Source: Acetobacter vaccinii
GTDB taxonomy: Bacteria > Pseudomonadota > Alphaproteobacteria > Acetobacterales > Acetobacteraceae
Direction: 5' to 3'
Length of the DNA stretch: 64,000 nucleotides
NCBI RefSeq assembly: GCF_008365315.1
Contig: NZ_CP043506.1
Span: forward strand, 310,001-374,000
Of this stretch, positions 52,674 to 62,417 are shown piece by piece. Numbering within the stretch: position 1 is the stretch's first letter; each line of letters opens with the position of its first letter. The notes under the pieces were generated by a model that made no database searches, was not told the DNA's origin, and worked only from the letters and a program-made list of their open reading frames with translations. A program made the position numbers and the translations under genes.

Positions 52674-53750
52674 TTATGCCGCCCCCAGCATATGCAACAG
52701 CAGCAGGCTCAAGCCCATCAAGCCCAGTAGCGCCAACAAGGCTGCCACCGTCGCCCTGCCGCCTGCCCGCAGAACAGTCCCAAACTCCACCCCCAACCCT
52801 AGCCCCGCCATGCCGATAATTGTCAGAACAGAAGCCGCCTCGGCCAAGGGCTGAACCATCCACACCGGCACCAGCCCCATACTCCGGCAGGCCAGCAACC
52901 CGACAAACCCCATGACAAACCACGGCGCATAATCCAGCACACGCCGGGGCCGATATGGCCCGCGCGGCTGGCCAGCAGGCGGTGGCAGGTACCGTGGCCC
53001 CAGCACGCCCAAACACAGGCACACAGGACCAAGCAGCAACACCCGTCCCAGTTTGACCAATGTGCCCATTTGCACAGCCACCGTACCAAAGGGGGCAGCC
53101 GCCGCCACAACCTGCGGCACGGCATAGACCGTCAACCCGGCAAAAGCCCCGTAGGCGGCAACACTCAGCCCCAGCATGCTCCCCAGCACAGGCAGGCCAA
53201 GCACCATCACGACACCGAGGAGCGCCGTAAAAGCGACAGCAGCTGCAACATCGTCCTCATCCGCCTTGATCACCGGAGCGACCGCAACAATGGCGGAGTT
53301 ACCGCAAATGGAGGTTCCACAGGCCACCAGCAAAGCCATATGGGCATTTAACCCAAGGCAACGCCCAATGCCGTACCCCAGCATGATGGCACAAGCGACA
53401 ACACCCACAAGACCAAACAGCAAAGGCAGACCAACCCGCAGCAGCATCGTCGCGCTGACCGACGCCCCCAGCAACATGACCCCGACCTCCAACGGGTAGC
53501 GGGCGCTCCAGTCGATCCCCGGCCGCAGATGGCAAATGGAAGAGCGCAGGCAAACCCGCAGCCCCATGCCCAGCAGAATGGCCAGCACCAGAGCCTCTAG
53601 CCAGACCCGCCCCAGCAGTTGTCCTTCCACCCACGCCAGCATGCTGGCTCCGAGCGCAACGCCCACGCACGCGACAATGCCGGGCAGGACAGACCATAAT
53701 GCCAGCCTGAACTGAGCGTTATTTTGAACCTGAAGGGGAGCGACAAGCAT
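52674..53750 (-). CDS. YeiH family putative sulfate exporter (UPF0324)
   Basis: A 358-residue membrane protein with about ten spans. Family motifs include the LLVACGTSICGNSAIVAVAP segment, preceded by LGYGIGRCLGLN, with EDDVAAAVAFTALLG following and a C-terminal MAGLGLGVEF. Reported family members are proposed sulfate or sulfite-related exporters; substrate is not proven here. The ATG at 53750 has AAAGGAC about 8 nt upstream. Divergent from a LysR gene, the arrangement seen for yeiH and yeiE. Confidence 0.9.
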   Translation of the reverse strand: MLVAPLQVQNNAQFRLALWSVLPGIVACVGVALGASMLAWVEGQLLGRVWLEALVLAILLGMGLRVCLRSSICHLRPGIDWSARYPLEVGVMLLGASVSATMLLRVGLPLLFGLVGVVACAIMLGYGIGRCLGLNAHMALLVACGTSICGNSAIVAVAPVIKADEDDVAAAVAFTALLGVVMVLGLPVLGSMLGLSVAAYGAFAGLTVYAVPQVVAAAAPFGTVAVQMGTLVKLGRVLLLGPVCLCLGVLGPRYLPPPAGQPRGPYRPRRVLDYAPWFVMGFVGLLACRSMGLVPVWMVQPLAEAASVLTIIGMAGLGLGVEFGTVLRAGGRATVAALLALLGLMGLSLLLLHMLGAA

Positions 53751-53860
53751 GGCGATAGTCCTTTCGCCTTTTGCTGTAGCCCCTCCCTTATTGATCACTC
53801 CAACGCATATTTTGTGTTATTCTGATCTCTAATTCTGATTGATTGGAGCGCGAGACTGCC
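53751..53860. promoter_or_regulatory. Divergent promoter region for YeiH and LysR genes
   Basis: About 110 bp, AT-rich in its middle (TATTTTGTGTTATTCTGATC). CTCCAA and TTGGAG hexamers face each other about 50 bp apart, possible parts of LysR-type sites. A defined operator is not claimed. Confidence 0.4.
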
Positions 53861-54760
53861 ATGACGCTTGAGCAACTTCGCATCTTCATTGCCGTGGCCG
53901 AGCGCGAACACATGACGGCCGCCGCCAAAGCATTGCATATTACGCAATCAGCGGCCTCGGCCGCCATTGCCGCGCTGGAAAACCACCATGGGGTCAGGCT
54001 GTTCCACCGTGTTGGCCGCGGCATTATGCTCAGCGACGCAGGCAGGCTTTTTCTGGAGGAAGCCCGGCAGGTGCTGGCACGGGCCGCAGCCGCACAGGCC
54101 ACGCTGGATGACTTGGGTGACCTGCGACGCGGCACCCTGCGGCTTGTGGCCAGTCAGACCATAGCCGCCTACTGGCTGCCCCCTTTTCTGGCCCTATTTC
54201 AGGCCCGCCACCCCGGTCTTGCGGTAGAACTGGTCATGCACAATACCCACCAGGCTGCGGCACTGGTCTGCGATGGCAGTGTGGAACTGGGGTTTGTGGA
54301 AGGCTGGGTGGACACGCCCGCTCTGGCCCGCTGGCAGGTGGGCGGGGACCAGCTCTGCCTTGTCAGCCATCGTCCGTTTCCAGCCCCTGCCCCGACCGCA
54401 ACCTGGCTGGCGCAGGCCCGCTGGGTCATGCGGGAGACGGGGTCTGGAACACGCTCGGCGCTGGATGCAGCCTTGCAGGCCATGGGCATAGACCCGCTGA
54501 CCCTCCAGACCGCGCTTGTCCTGCCATCCAATGAAAGTGTCCGCACCGCAGCCGAAGCCGGGGCTGGTGTTGCGGCCCTCTCATCCCTTGTCGTAGCGCC
54601 CTCCCTTGCGGTTGGAACGCTGTGGGCTGCATCGTCCATTCTGGCTGAGCGCCCGTTTTATGCCCTGCGCCATAAGGAACGCTATCGCAGCAAGGCTGCC
54701 GAGGCTTTTCTGACCTTCCTGTCGCAAGAGACCAGACAACAGGACCCAATGCAGCCTTAA
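53861..54760 (+). CDS. LysR family regulator, probably of the divergent YeiH gene
   Basis: A 299-residue LysR-type regulator with the winged helix-turn-helix at residues 1-60 (MTLEQLRIFIAVAE; AAKALHITQSAASAAIAALE) and the periplasmic-binding-like effector domain from about 90 (RLVASQTIAAYWLPPFL; MRETGSGTRSALDAAL). The resemblance to YeiE and its position divergent from YeiH suggest it controls that exporter; the effector is unknown. The ATG at 53861 was chosen over 53843 as the conserved MTLEQL start. Confidence 0.9.
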   Translation: MTLEQLRIFIAVAEREHMTAAAKALHITQSAASAAIAALENHHGVRLFHRVGRGIMLSDAGRLFLEEARQVLARAAAAQATLDDLGDLRRGTLRLVASQTIAAYWLPPFLALFQARHPGLAVELVMHNTHQAAALVCDGSVELGFVEGWVDTPALARWQVGGDQLCLVSHRPFPAPAPTATWLAQARWVMRETGSGTRSALDAALQAMGIDPLTLQTALVLPSNESVRTAAEAGAGVAALSSLVVAPSLAVGTLWAASSILAERPFYALRHKERYRSKAAEAFLTFLSQETRQQDPMQP

Positions 54761-54848
54761 GGCAAGCCGGGACAGACTTGCCCTGTGCTACACAACACCG
54801 GACAGCAACATGCTCTGAGGGCAAAACTGCTGCCATTAAAAGGTGTTT

Positions 54849-55907
54849 TTAACGCCGCTTGCCACCCACTACGTGCCGTGCAGCCGTTGAGGGCACATGC
54901 GCTATTTCCAGCACGCCGTACCAACCCAACCCCTTATAGGTTTCGTAACCCGGTGTGCGGGCGTAAGCGATCAACTTGTCGCCCTGAATATAAAACCCCT
55001 GCGGGCCAGAAACTTTCAGGTCATACTGTTCAACCAGTTGGCCTTTGCCATCGGAGGATGCAATCACCCGTTTCTGGGCGTCCACCAGCATCACACGGGT
55101 CCGGCTCCGTTCCGTTTCTGTCAGGCGAGCCCCTTTGACAATGGCATCCGCCTGAGTGCCCCAGTCAAACGCAATGCCCAGCACCCCCAGCACACGCCCA
55201 TGTGCCGCACCACCCGCGCGCACCGCAGTGCCATAAATGGCGGCCTGGGCATTCTCCAGCGCCGGAACGGTATTAACATCCGCCACGGCGTAATCGTCCC
55301 CGCTTTGGGTATTGAGAGCGCGGGTAAACCATTCCTCGCCCGACATGTTGCTGTTGTAGAGCTTGCGGTGCTTATCGGGCCTGCCACAGGCCACCACCTT
55401 GCCATCAAGATTGACAAGGAACAGGTCGAGATAAACCGTGTAGGACCGCAGGATTGTTGCAAGCCGGTCAGCGGCAAAATTACAGGCCTCCGGCGTGCCA
55501 TCGGCCAATGCCCCGACCAGGGCGCTGTCTGTTGCCCACCAGCGCACATCGCAGGAGCGTTCGTACAGGTTACGGTCAATCAGTTCGACCGCATTCAGCG
55601 CCAGGTCTGTAAAACGCTCGCCCAGGCTGGTTTGTAACAGCTCGCTCCCGGCCTGTTGCAGGCGGGAGGTGCTGCTGTCGGTTGCGCCACGCAGTTCGGT
55701 CGCGACTTCAATAATCCGGGCTGAGATACGGCCCATTTCATCCGCCAGCAGGCCAAAGGCCGCACCTGCCTGTCCCGCCTTGGCGGCTTCGATACGGGTA
55801 TTGATTGCAAGGAAACGCGCTTCGCGCATAACGGAATCAATAACGTGAATTTTCTCGCGTGTAACACGGGAAAGCTCGTAGGCCAGTTCCAGAATATCGT
55901 CCTGCAT
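54849..55907 (-). CDS. Soluble chemoreceptor-like protein: MCP hairpin tip followed by Cache domain
   Basis: A 352-residue protein with unusual order. Residues 1-90 form a helical pair with a chemoreceptor-tip sequence (LAINTRIEAAKAGQAGAAFGLLADEM), close to the N-A-x-I-E-A-A-R-A-G-E-x-G motif of methyl-accepting proteins. Residues about 150-320 form a Cache-like sensor (YLDLFLVNLDGKVVACG; GRVLGVLGIAFDWG). Classic receptors put the sensor first and outside the membrane; here no signal peptide or membrane span is visible, so it should be cytosolic. Signal partner unknown; no che genes are nearby. Confidence 0.8.
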   Translation of the reverse strand: MQDDILELAYELSRVTREKIHVIDSVMREARFLAINTRIEAAKAGQAGAAFGLLADEMGRISARIIEVATELRGATDSSTSRLQQAGSELLQTSLGERFTDLALNAVELIDRNLYERSCDVRWWATDSALVGALADGTPEACNFAADRLATILRSYTVYLDLFLVNLDGKVVACGRPDKHRKLYNSNMSGEEWFTRALNTQSGDDYAVADVNTVPALENAQAAIYGTAVRAGGAAHGRVLGVLGIAFDWGTQADAIVKGARLTETERSRTRVMLVDAQKRVIASSDGKGQLVEQYDLKVSGPQGFYIQGDKLIAYARTPGYETYKGLGWYGVLEIAHVPSTAARHVVGGKRR

Positions 55908-56117
55908 TCAAATCTCTCTTCCCAGTAATCGGGCATTACCAATACACGGCAGGGCGGCGGCACAAAATATCGTGCTGTCACCTTGGAGGCTGGCATTTCA
56001 TCATATCCAACTGGCCATGCCTACCCTGCCCGGCCGTGTTACGCCAAACGGAAACAATCGGGCTGGCTCACACAGCAGCCCGGCAAGCCATGACTGGAGG
56101 GCAGCAGTCTCTGGCGA

Positions 56118-57560
56118 TCAGTCGCCCCAACCGCCACCCAGTGCGCGGACCAACCCGACAGTGGCAAGCGCCTGCCGGGTTCTGGCTTCCACCACGGCAT
56201 CCTGCACACGGATCAGCCGCAGCCGGGCTTCGAGCACATCCTGCATGGTCATGCGCCCGCCTTCATACAACCCACGGGCCGCCTGAGCCGCAGCGCTGGT
56301 TGAGGCCTCCTGCGCCACAAGGCTTTCAATCCGGCTGTCCAGACTGGAGCGGCTTTCGTAGGCATCTTCCACTTCCGCCAGCGCCGTCAGGAGGGTTTGG
56401 TCATACTGGGCCACAGCTTCATCCAACCGGGCATCGGCTGCATGGATCTGGGCGTGCACGCGCCCTGCGGTAAAAACAGGCAGGTAAGTTGTCAAAGCCA
56501 CCAGCCCGCCGGTGCCTGACAGGCCGGGCAGACCATCAAAGCGCAAACGCCCGTCACCGCCAAAAAACTCCAGCCCGAAATGGGGCAAAAGCTGGTTTCT
56601 GGCACTCGTCAGCCGTTCCACATCGGCCTGCACCACCGCCCTACGCAGGCGCACATCGGGCCGCCGGTCCAGCACACTCACCGGCACCTCCCCCACAGGG
56701 GCAGGTGGGGTCACATAGGACGCAGGACCATCCAGCTTGGGAGCCTGCTCTGGCGGCAACCCGGCCAGAATGGCCAGCCGGTGCCGACAGGTATCCAGTG
56801 TGGCCTGCAATACCGGCAGTTCAGCCTCTATCCCCTGTTTCTGCCCGGTAATACTTTGTACATCAGCACGGGTTGCCTGTCCGGCGTCAAACCGGGCGCG
56901 GGCATAGGTTTCAAGCTGGGCCAAGACCGTGACCGAGCGTTCCAGCAAGGCCATGCGCTGCTGCACACCCTTGGCTGTCAGGTAATTGGCCGCCACATCC
57001 GCCGCAATGGCCATGTGGACACCCTGCACCATATCCTGCGCGGCCAGCACCATCTGCCCAGCAGCACGACTGTCAGCATGGTGGCTGCCAAATACATCTG
57101 GCTCCCACGCAACCCCAACCCCAGCCAGATGGCCGTCTGTGGCAGGGTCCTGAATGTCGGGGGCTACACTGTGCAGCAAGGGGGACACAGGGTGCCGCCA
57201 GTTAACACCCCCACCGGCTATATTACCTGTAAGCCCGACTGTTGGGTACAGGGCTGAATCCACAACCGTTGCATAAGCACGCGCCTGTTTGACCCTGTCC
57301 TGCGCGGCCCGCAGGTCGAGGTTGGCCGCCAGAGCAGCCTGCACCAGCCTGTCCAGTTCGGGGTCATGCCAGGCCCGCCACCAGACCGGCAGCGCCCACC
57401 CTGGAGCCGCAGCCTCACCCACGGCAGGGGCAGCCTCAAACCGTGCAGGCAGCGTCACACTGGACACAGGCTTTGCTGGCGGAAAAGGCGAGCACCCCGC
57501 AGCCCCCAGCAGGAACACCACAGTTGCCCCCCCACGGGCAAAAAATCTGGAACGGGACAT
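56118..57560 (-). CDS. NodT-type outer-membrane efflux lipoprotein (TolC family)
   Basis: Outer-membrane exit duct for a tripartite pump. The 480-residue protein has a lipoprotein signal (FFARGGATVVFLLGAAGC) and two long helical/strand OEP repeats: WWRAWHDPELDRLVQAALAAN and the repeated RLxxARxQLLP-type segments around SARNQLLPHFGL, ending in LVRALGGGWGD. The ATG at 57560 follows CAGGGG at 8 nt; one at 57566 overlaps the upstream stop. It is the last gene of the HlyD-RbbA-YhhJ operon and probably its duct. Confidence 0.92.
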   Translation of the reverse strand: MSRSRFFARGGATVVFLLGAAGCSPFPPAKPVSSVTLPARFEAAPAVGEAAAPGWALPVWWRAWHDPELDRLVQAALAANLDLRAAQDRVKQARAYATVVDSALYPTVGLTGNIAGGGVNWRHPVSPLLHSVAPDIQDPATDGHLAGVGVAWEPDVFGSHHADSRAAGQMVLAAQDMVQGVHMAIAADVAANYLTAKGVQQRMALLERSVTVLAQLETYARARFDAGQATRADVQSITGQKQGIEAELPVLQATLDTCRHRLAILAGLPPEQAPKLDGPASYVTPPAPVGEVPVSVLDRRPDVRLRRAVVQADVERLTSARNQLLPHFGLEFFGGDGRLRFDGLPGLSGTGGLVALTTYLPVFTAGRVHAQIHAADARLDEAVAQYDQTLLTALAEVEDAYESRSSLDSRIESLVAQEASTSAAAQAARGLYEGGRMTMQDVLEARLRLIRVQDAVVEARTRQALATVGLVRALGGGWGD

Positions 57561-57565
57561 AAGCA

Positions 57566-58693
57566 TTACCCCTGACTGGCCAGCATGGAGCGGAAACGGG
57601 CCAGCGCCATGAGGAAAAACAACGCGGATGACAGGATAATTGCCAGAACGGACGGCCAGATTGTTTCCAGCCCGGCCCCCCGATACAGAATATCCTGCGC
57701 CACCCTGACAAACTGCGTCGTGGGCAGCACCCGCACGGCAAGCTGCATGGCCGGGGGCATGCTTTCCACCGGGGTTGCAGCCCCCGACAGCAGATAAGCG
57801 ACCGCATAGACCGGCACCGCCAGCAGACCAAACTGAGGCATGGCCGGGGCAATGGTTGCCAGCATCATCCCCAGCGATGTGACCGAGAACAAATACAGCG
57901 CCAGACAGCCTGCAAACAGCAGCATGGACCCCGCCAGCGGCACCCCCAGCCCCCAATGCACAACACATTCCAGCGACAGCAGGCTGGCGATAAAAATAAC
58001 CGTGCCATTGGCCACAATCTTGGCCATGGCAATTTCCACCGCTGAGACCGGCAAGACCAGCAGATGCTCGATTGTACCGTGCTCACGCTCGCGGATAACC
58101 GCTGCCCCTACCAGAATAATCGACAGCACCGTCGCATCCGTGACCACCTGCATGACGGACGTAAACCAGAAAGACTGGCTATTGGGGTTAAAGCGGATAC
58201 GGCTGTCCACCCGGAAAGGCAGGCTGGCCTCCCCCCCCGGTGCATGCATCTGCGCAGCGACCTGCTGCACAAAAATCTGCTGGAGATAAACCGCCCCCAG
58301 CCCCGCCTGTGTCATGGCGGTTGCGTCTATCTGCTCCTGCACGGTGGGTTTGCGCCCTGCCAGCAGATCGGCCTCAAACCGGGGGGGGATATCAATAACA
58401 AAGTTATACGTACCACGGTCCATACCGCTGGAAGCCTGCGCCCGCGCGACAACAACCGGCGTTTTGAAATAGGGAGGCAACACCGCAGCCCGCAACTGGC
58501 GGGACAGGGTGGAGTGGTCCTCATCCACAAAGGCGACTGTGGCGTTGGACACATCAATCTTCACCCCATCAGCCACAATGACGACTGCTGCCGAAAATGC
58601 AAAAATGATCAGCCCGAACAGAATAAAATCGCGCACAAGGCTATGGAATTCCTTGCGGCAGAGCAGCCCTACGTTGATCAGCCAGCGTCTCAT
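57566..58693 (-). CDS. ABC-2 type transporter permease, YhhJ-like
   Basis: A 375-residue membrane permease of the ABC-2 family. One N-terminal span (FILFGLIIFAFSAAVVIVADG) precedes a periplasmic domain (about 45-180), then about five spans, with the family segment GAAVIREREHGTIEHLLVLPVS. It matches E. coli YhhJ in order and neighbours. It overlaps rbbA by 4 nt and forms one half of the transporter with the permease part of RbbA. Confidence 0.93.
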   Translation of the reverse strand: MRRWLINVGLLCRKEFHSLVRDFILFGLIIFAFSAAVVIVADGVKIDVSNATVAFVDEDHSTLSRQLRAAVLPPYFKTPVVVARAQASSGMDRGTYNFVIDIPPRFEADLLAGRKPTVQEQIDATAMTQAGLGAVYLQQIFVQQVAAQMHAPGGEASLPFRVDSRIRFNPNSQSFWFTSVMQVVTDATVLSIILVGAAVIREREHGTIEHLLVLPVSAVEIAMAKIVANGTVIFIASLLSLECVVHWGLGVPLAGSMLLFAGCLALYLFSVTSLGMMLATIAPAMPQFGLLAVPVYAVAYLLSGAATPVESMPPAMQLAVRVLPTTQFVRVAQDILYRGAGLETIWPSVLAIILSSALFFLMALARFRSMLASQG

Positions 58694-61419
58694 GTATCCT
58701 GCTTCCTCAGCAGCATGCAGGCACAGAGCATGTAAAAGGCAGCAAACCCGGCCAGAACACAGTCAACACGCCAGAAAAAGGCAAAGCCCAGCCCCTTGGT
58801 AAAACACCCAAGGCTGATAAGCTGGAACCACGCGGTCGGAAACGCCTTGGCAATATAGTAAGGCACCCCGGTCAGTGTGGATACAGGGTACAGCAGGCCG
58901 GAAAAATTGACTGCCGGGATCAGGCAGATAATGGCCGTACCAAAAATGGCAGCCACCTGCGAGCGCACGAATGTTGAAATAAACAGCCCGAACCCCGTGC
59001 TGGCCAGAATATAGAGCGTGGCCCCGGCCGTCAGCCCCAGTAGAGAACCTTTAAGCGGCACCCCCATGACCAGCACCGTAAGCACCACCAGCACACAGTA
59101 GGACAGCATGGCCAGCCCCACATAAGGCAACTGCTTGCCTACAAGATACTGCCCCGATGACGCGGGCGAGGCATAGAGGTTCATGATCGAGCCAATTTCC
59201 TTCTCCCGCACCACGCCAAGGGCTGTCAGCATGGTGGGGACAAGAATGAGCGCCAGCATGATCATGCCCGGCGTAATGGCGTAAATACTGCGGAATTCCT
59301 GATTATACACAAAGCGCGGCACAACGCTGAACGGCAGCCCCCCCATGCCCCGTGGGGTTGGCACACCACGACCAAGAAAGGCCGCCTCCTGCAGCATGAT
59401 AGCGTCGGAATAAGCCCGCACATTAGCGCTGAGGAAAGGCATGGAGCCATCAATAATTAACGCAACATCCGGCTTGCGGCCTGCCAGAACATCGCGCCCG
59501 AAATGGGGAGGAATATCAAGCCCCAAGGCAGCCTGGCCATGCCGGAGCCGGGCTTCCAACGCTGGCCTGTCACGCACCGGAGCCATTTCCTTGAAATAGG
59601 AGGAGCCACGAAACTGCTCGATCAGGCCACGACTTATCTGGCTCTGGTCGCGGTCCAGCACAGTAAAGCGCACGACATTGACATCAAACGACACGCTATA
59701 GGCCGCAATCAGCAGCAGCACGATCGGGCCCAGGATCGCAAAGGCCAGACGGAGCCTGTCACGCATCAGCTCCACAGCCTCACGCCGGGCAAAGGCCCAG
59801 CAGCGCGCAAACCACAGGACCACAGGCGACACCCGCCCCGCAGCCTGCCCGATGGAGGCCAGACCGGCTGAAGCAATGGCAGTGCTGTTGCCTGCGCGCT
59901 CCAGCACCGCCACGAAGGCATCTTCCAGCGTGGCCGCATGTTCCTGCGCGGTAATGGCCGCCGGGGTGTCCATGGCCAGCACGCGCCCCTTGTCCATAAG
60001 GGAGATACGGTCACACCGTGCAGCCTCGTTCATAAAATGGGTGGAGACAAAAATAGTCACCCCCTGATCACGCGAGAGGTGGACAAGATGTTTCCAGAAC
60101 ATATCCCGCGCGGCGGGGTCCACGCCTGATGTGGGCTCGTCAAGAATAAGAATATCAGGCGCGTTGATACAGGCCGCCGCCAGTTGCAGCCGCTGCCTGT
60201 AGCCCAACGGCAACCCCATGGGCCTGCTCTGCGCCACATCGGCCAGCGCGAACTCCTGCAAGGCGGCATCGACCCTCCGGTCGGCCTCCTTCGCGGAAAA
60301 CTGGAAAAGCCGCGCCTGCAAAACAAGATTCTGCCGGACTGTCAGTTCCTCATACAGGGAAAACGCCTGCGACATGTAGCCAATCCGCATACGGGTGGCC
60401 ATGTCCCCCGCTGTAACGGGGTGGCCAAAAAGCATGGCCTTGCCACTGCTAATGTCCAACAGCCCGGTCAGCATTTTCATGGTTGTGGACTTGCCACACC
60501 CGTTGGACCCCAGAAACCCGAAGATTTCCCCCCGGTGAATACGAAAGCTGACGGAATCAACCGCAACAAAGCTGCCAAACCGGCGTGTCAGGTCCTCAGC
60601 CTCGATCACAGGCGGGCTGCCATCATCCTTAAAAGGCGGGATGGCAAAATTGCCTGCCCCCTGACGCTCCTCCTCCGGCAGCAGGGCAATATAGGCCTCC
60701 TCCACCGTCGTGGCCCCTGTTCTGGCCTTGATGGCCTGTATGGTGTCACAGGCCATTACCTTGCCGTCGTTCATCGCGACCAGCCAGGAAAAGCGCTCGG
60801 CCTCGTCCATATAAGCGGTTGAGACAATGACCGTCATGGATGGGCGGGAAGCCTGCATCTGCTCCACCAGCGCCCAGAACTGCCGCCGCGACAGCGGGTC
60901 CACCCCTGTTGTCGGCTCATCCAGAATCAGCAGGTCGGGGTCATGCACAAGGGCACAACACAGGCTGACCTTCTGCTTCATCCCACCCGACAGTCGCCCG
61001 GCGGGGCGGTCGGGAAAAGGGGCAAGGCCCGTGGCGTCCAGCAGATGGTCTATGCGCGCTTTGCGGGTAGCTTCATCCAGTGCGAAAAGACGGCCGAAAA
61101 AATCAATATTTTCCCGCACGGACAGGGTTGGATACAGGTTTTTGCCCAACCCCTGGGGCATAAAGGCAATACGTGGCAAAAACTGCTCACGCGCGCGGCG
61201 GTCGGCCAGGTCCACGCCCAGAGTGTTGATACGCCCCTGCTGAAGCCGCCGAACCCCCGCAATCAGCCCCAGCAGGGTGGACTTGCCCACCCCATCCGGC
61301 CCGACAAAGGCTATGCTTTGCCCCGCAGGCAGGTTGAAGGCAATGTCATGCAGCACCTCGCGCCCATCGTAGCCATGGCGCACCCCCTCAACAGTGATCC
61401 CACCTGTGTTGGCTGTCAT
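58690..61419 (-). CDS. rbbA: RbbA-like fused ABC transporter: two ATPase domains plus permease
   Basis: A 909-residue fusion, near the length of E. coli RbbA (911). The first ATPase has Walker A GPDGVGKSTL (about 40-49), signature LSGGMKQKVSL and Walker B LLILDEPTTGVDP. The second has GSNGCGKSTTMKM (about 302-315), a degenerate signature (LPLGYRQRLQL) and DILILDEPTSGVDP (about 421-434). From about 540 there is an ABC-2 permease part with an N-terminal span and about five more near the end. RbbA was described in E. coli as a ribosome-associated ATPase; transport is also likely given the permease and neighbours. It overlaps both neighbours by 4 nt. Confidence 0.93.
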   Translation of the reverse strand: MTANTGGITVEGVRHGYDGREVLHDIAFNLPAGQSIAFVGPDGVGKSTLLGLIAGVRRLQQGRINTLGVDLADRRAREQFLPRIAFMPQGLGKNLYPTLSVRENIDFFGRLFALDEATRKARIDHLLDATGLAPFPDRPAGRLSGGMKQKVSLCCALVHDPDLLILDEPTTGVDPLSRRQFWALVEQMQASRPSMTVIVSTAYMDEAERFSWLVAMNDGKVMACDTIQAIKARTGATTVEEAYIALLPEEERQGAGNFAIPPFKDDGSPPVIEAEDLTRRFGSFVAVDSVSFRIHRGEIFGFLGSNGCGKSTTMKMLTGLLDISSGKAMLFGHPVTAGDMATRMRIGYMSQAFSLYEELTVRQNLVLQARLFQFSAKEADRRVDAALQEFALADVAQSRPMGLPLGYRQRLQLAAACINAPDILILDEPTSGVDPAARDMFWKHLVHLSRDQGVTIFVSTHFMNEAARCDRISLMDKGRVLAMDTPAAITAQEHAATLEDAFVAVLERAGNSTAIASAGLASIGQAAGRVSPVVLWFARCWAFARREAVELMRDRLRLAFAILGPIVLLLIAAYSVSFDVNVVRFTVLDRDQSQISRGLIEQFRGSSYFKEMAPVRDRPALEARLRHGQAALGLDIPPHFGRDVLAGRKPDVALIIDGSMPFLSANVRAYSDAIMLQEAAFLGRGVPTPRGMGGLPFSVVPRFVYNQEFRSIYAITPGMIMLALILVPTMLTALGVVREKEIGSIMNLYASPASSGQYLVGKQLPYVGLAMLSYCVLVVLTVLVMGVPLKGSLLGLTAGATLYILASTGFGLFISTFVRSQVAAIFGTAIICLIPAVNFSGLLYPVSTLTGVPYYIAKAFPTAWFQLISLGCFTKGLGFAFFWRVDCVLAGFAAFYMLCACMLLRKQDT

Positions 61420-62417
61420 TGCACCATGCCGTGGCGGGTCAGACCATCGGGCCAGCCTGCCGTGGGGCTGGTACGCACATACCCCTCGCCCGTCATTCCC
61501 GCCTTGAGCATTCCACCCAAAGCCCGCTGGGCGGCTGGGGTCACGCACAGTTTCACACGATAGACGAGCTGCTCACGCTCGCTCGCGGTTTCAACATATT
61601 TGGGAGTAAACTGGGCCTCGTCATCCACAAAGCAGAGCCGTGCGGGAATGCTGCGCTCCATACCATCAAGCGCGATCACCGCATCATCCCCCACCTTCAG
61701 GCGGCTGACGGCGGCTGTGGGCAAAAAGATGGTCATATACGGGTCCACCGGGTCCAGCATGGCAAAAATACGCCCTCCGGGGGGCAGCACACTGCCTGTT
61801 TCCACCACACGATATTCGATCCGGCCTGCCACCGGGGCCACAATGGTCATGTCGTGAATGATGGAACGCACCTGCGCCATCTTGGCCTGCACCGCAGCTT
61901 CGGCCGCCCGGGCCTCATCCACCGCACGGCTGGCAGCGGTCACAGCCGCACTCGCTGCATCGACCGCTGTGCTGCGCTGTTTAACCTCCATATCCGACAC
62001 AAGTGCTTGTGCGCGCATGGTCCGGGCGTGGCGCAGTTCATCACGCGTCAGATCAAGGGCGGCCTGACGGGCCTGACGCTCGGCTTCCGCCCGGCCTACG
62101 GCCCCTGCGGCACGGGCCTGCTCGGCCTGCGCCTGAGCGTACTGGGCATCCACCGTTGTGGTATCCTGCTGGGCCAGCACCTGCCCTGCGGTGACGTTAT
62201 CCCCCTCGCGCGCCATCAAACGTATGACACGGCCCGGATACTGCACCGCCACGTCAATCCGGGTCAGTTCCAGCCGCCCGTTTCCGGCCAGCACACCGTC
62301 GGGCAGGCGTGACGCCAGACGGTAATGGTTCCACACCAGCCCCCCCGCCACCAGCATGAGGACAAACACCACAAGGAGGGCAAGACGCACAAAACGCTTC
62401 ACGGACAGTCGCACCAT
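61416..62417 (-). CDS. HlyD family membrane-fusion protein (YhiI-like)
   Basis: A periplasmic adaptor linking inner and outer membrane parts of an export pump. The 333-residue protein has one N-terminal span (FVRLALLVVFVLMLVAGGLVW), a biotinyl-lipoyl-like half (YPGRVIRLMAREGDNVTAGQVLA), a coiled coil (about 100-175) and the second half with TIVAPVAGRIEYRVVETGSVLPPGG. The ATG at 62417 was chosen as the conserved start; an upstream frame to 62531 is not conserved. First gene of the efflux operon. Confidence 0.92.
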   Translation of the reverse strand: MVRLSVKRFVRLALLVVFVLMLVAGGLVWNHYRLASRLPDGVLAGNGRLELTRIDVAVQYPGRVIRLMAREGDNVTAGQVLAQQDTTTVDAQYAQAQAEQARAAGAVGRAEAERQARQAALDLTRDELRHARTMRAQALVSDMEVKQRSTAVDAASAAVTAASRAVDEARAAEAAVQAKMAQVRSIIHDMTIVAPVAGRIEYRVVETGSVLPPGGRIFAMLDPVDPYMTIFLPTAAVSRLKVGDDAVIALDGMERSIPARLCFVDDEAQFTPKYVETASEREQLVYRVKLCVTPAAQRALGGMLKAGMTGEGYVRTSPTAGWPDGLTRHGMVQ

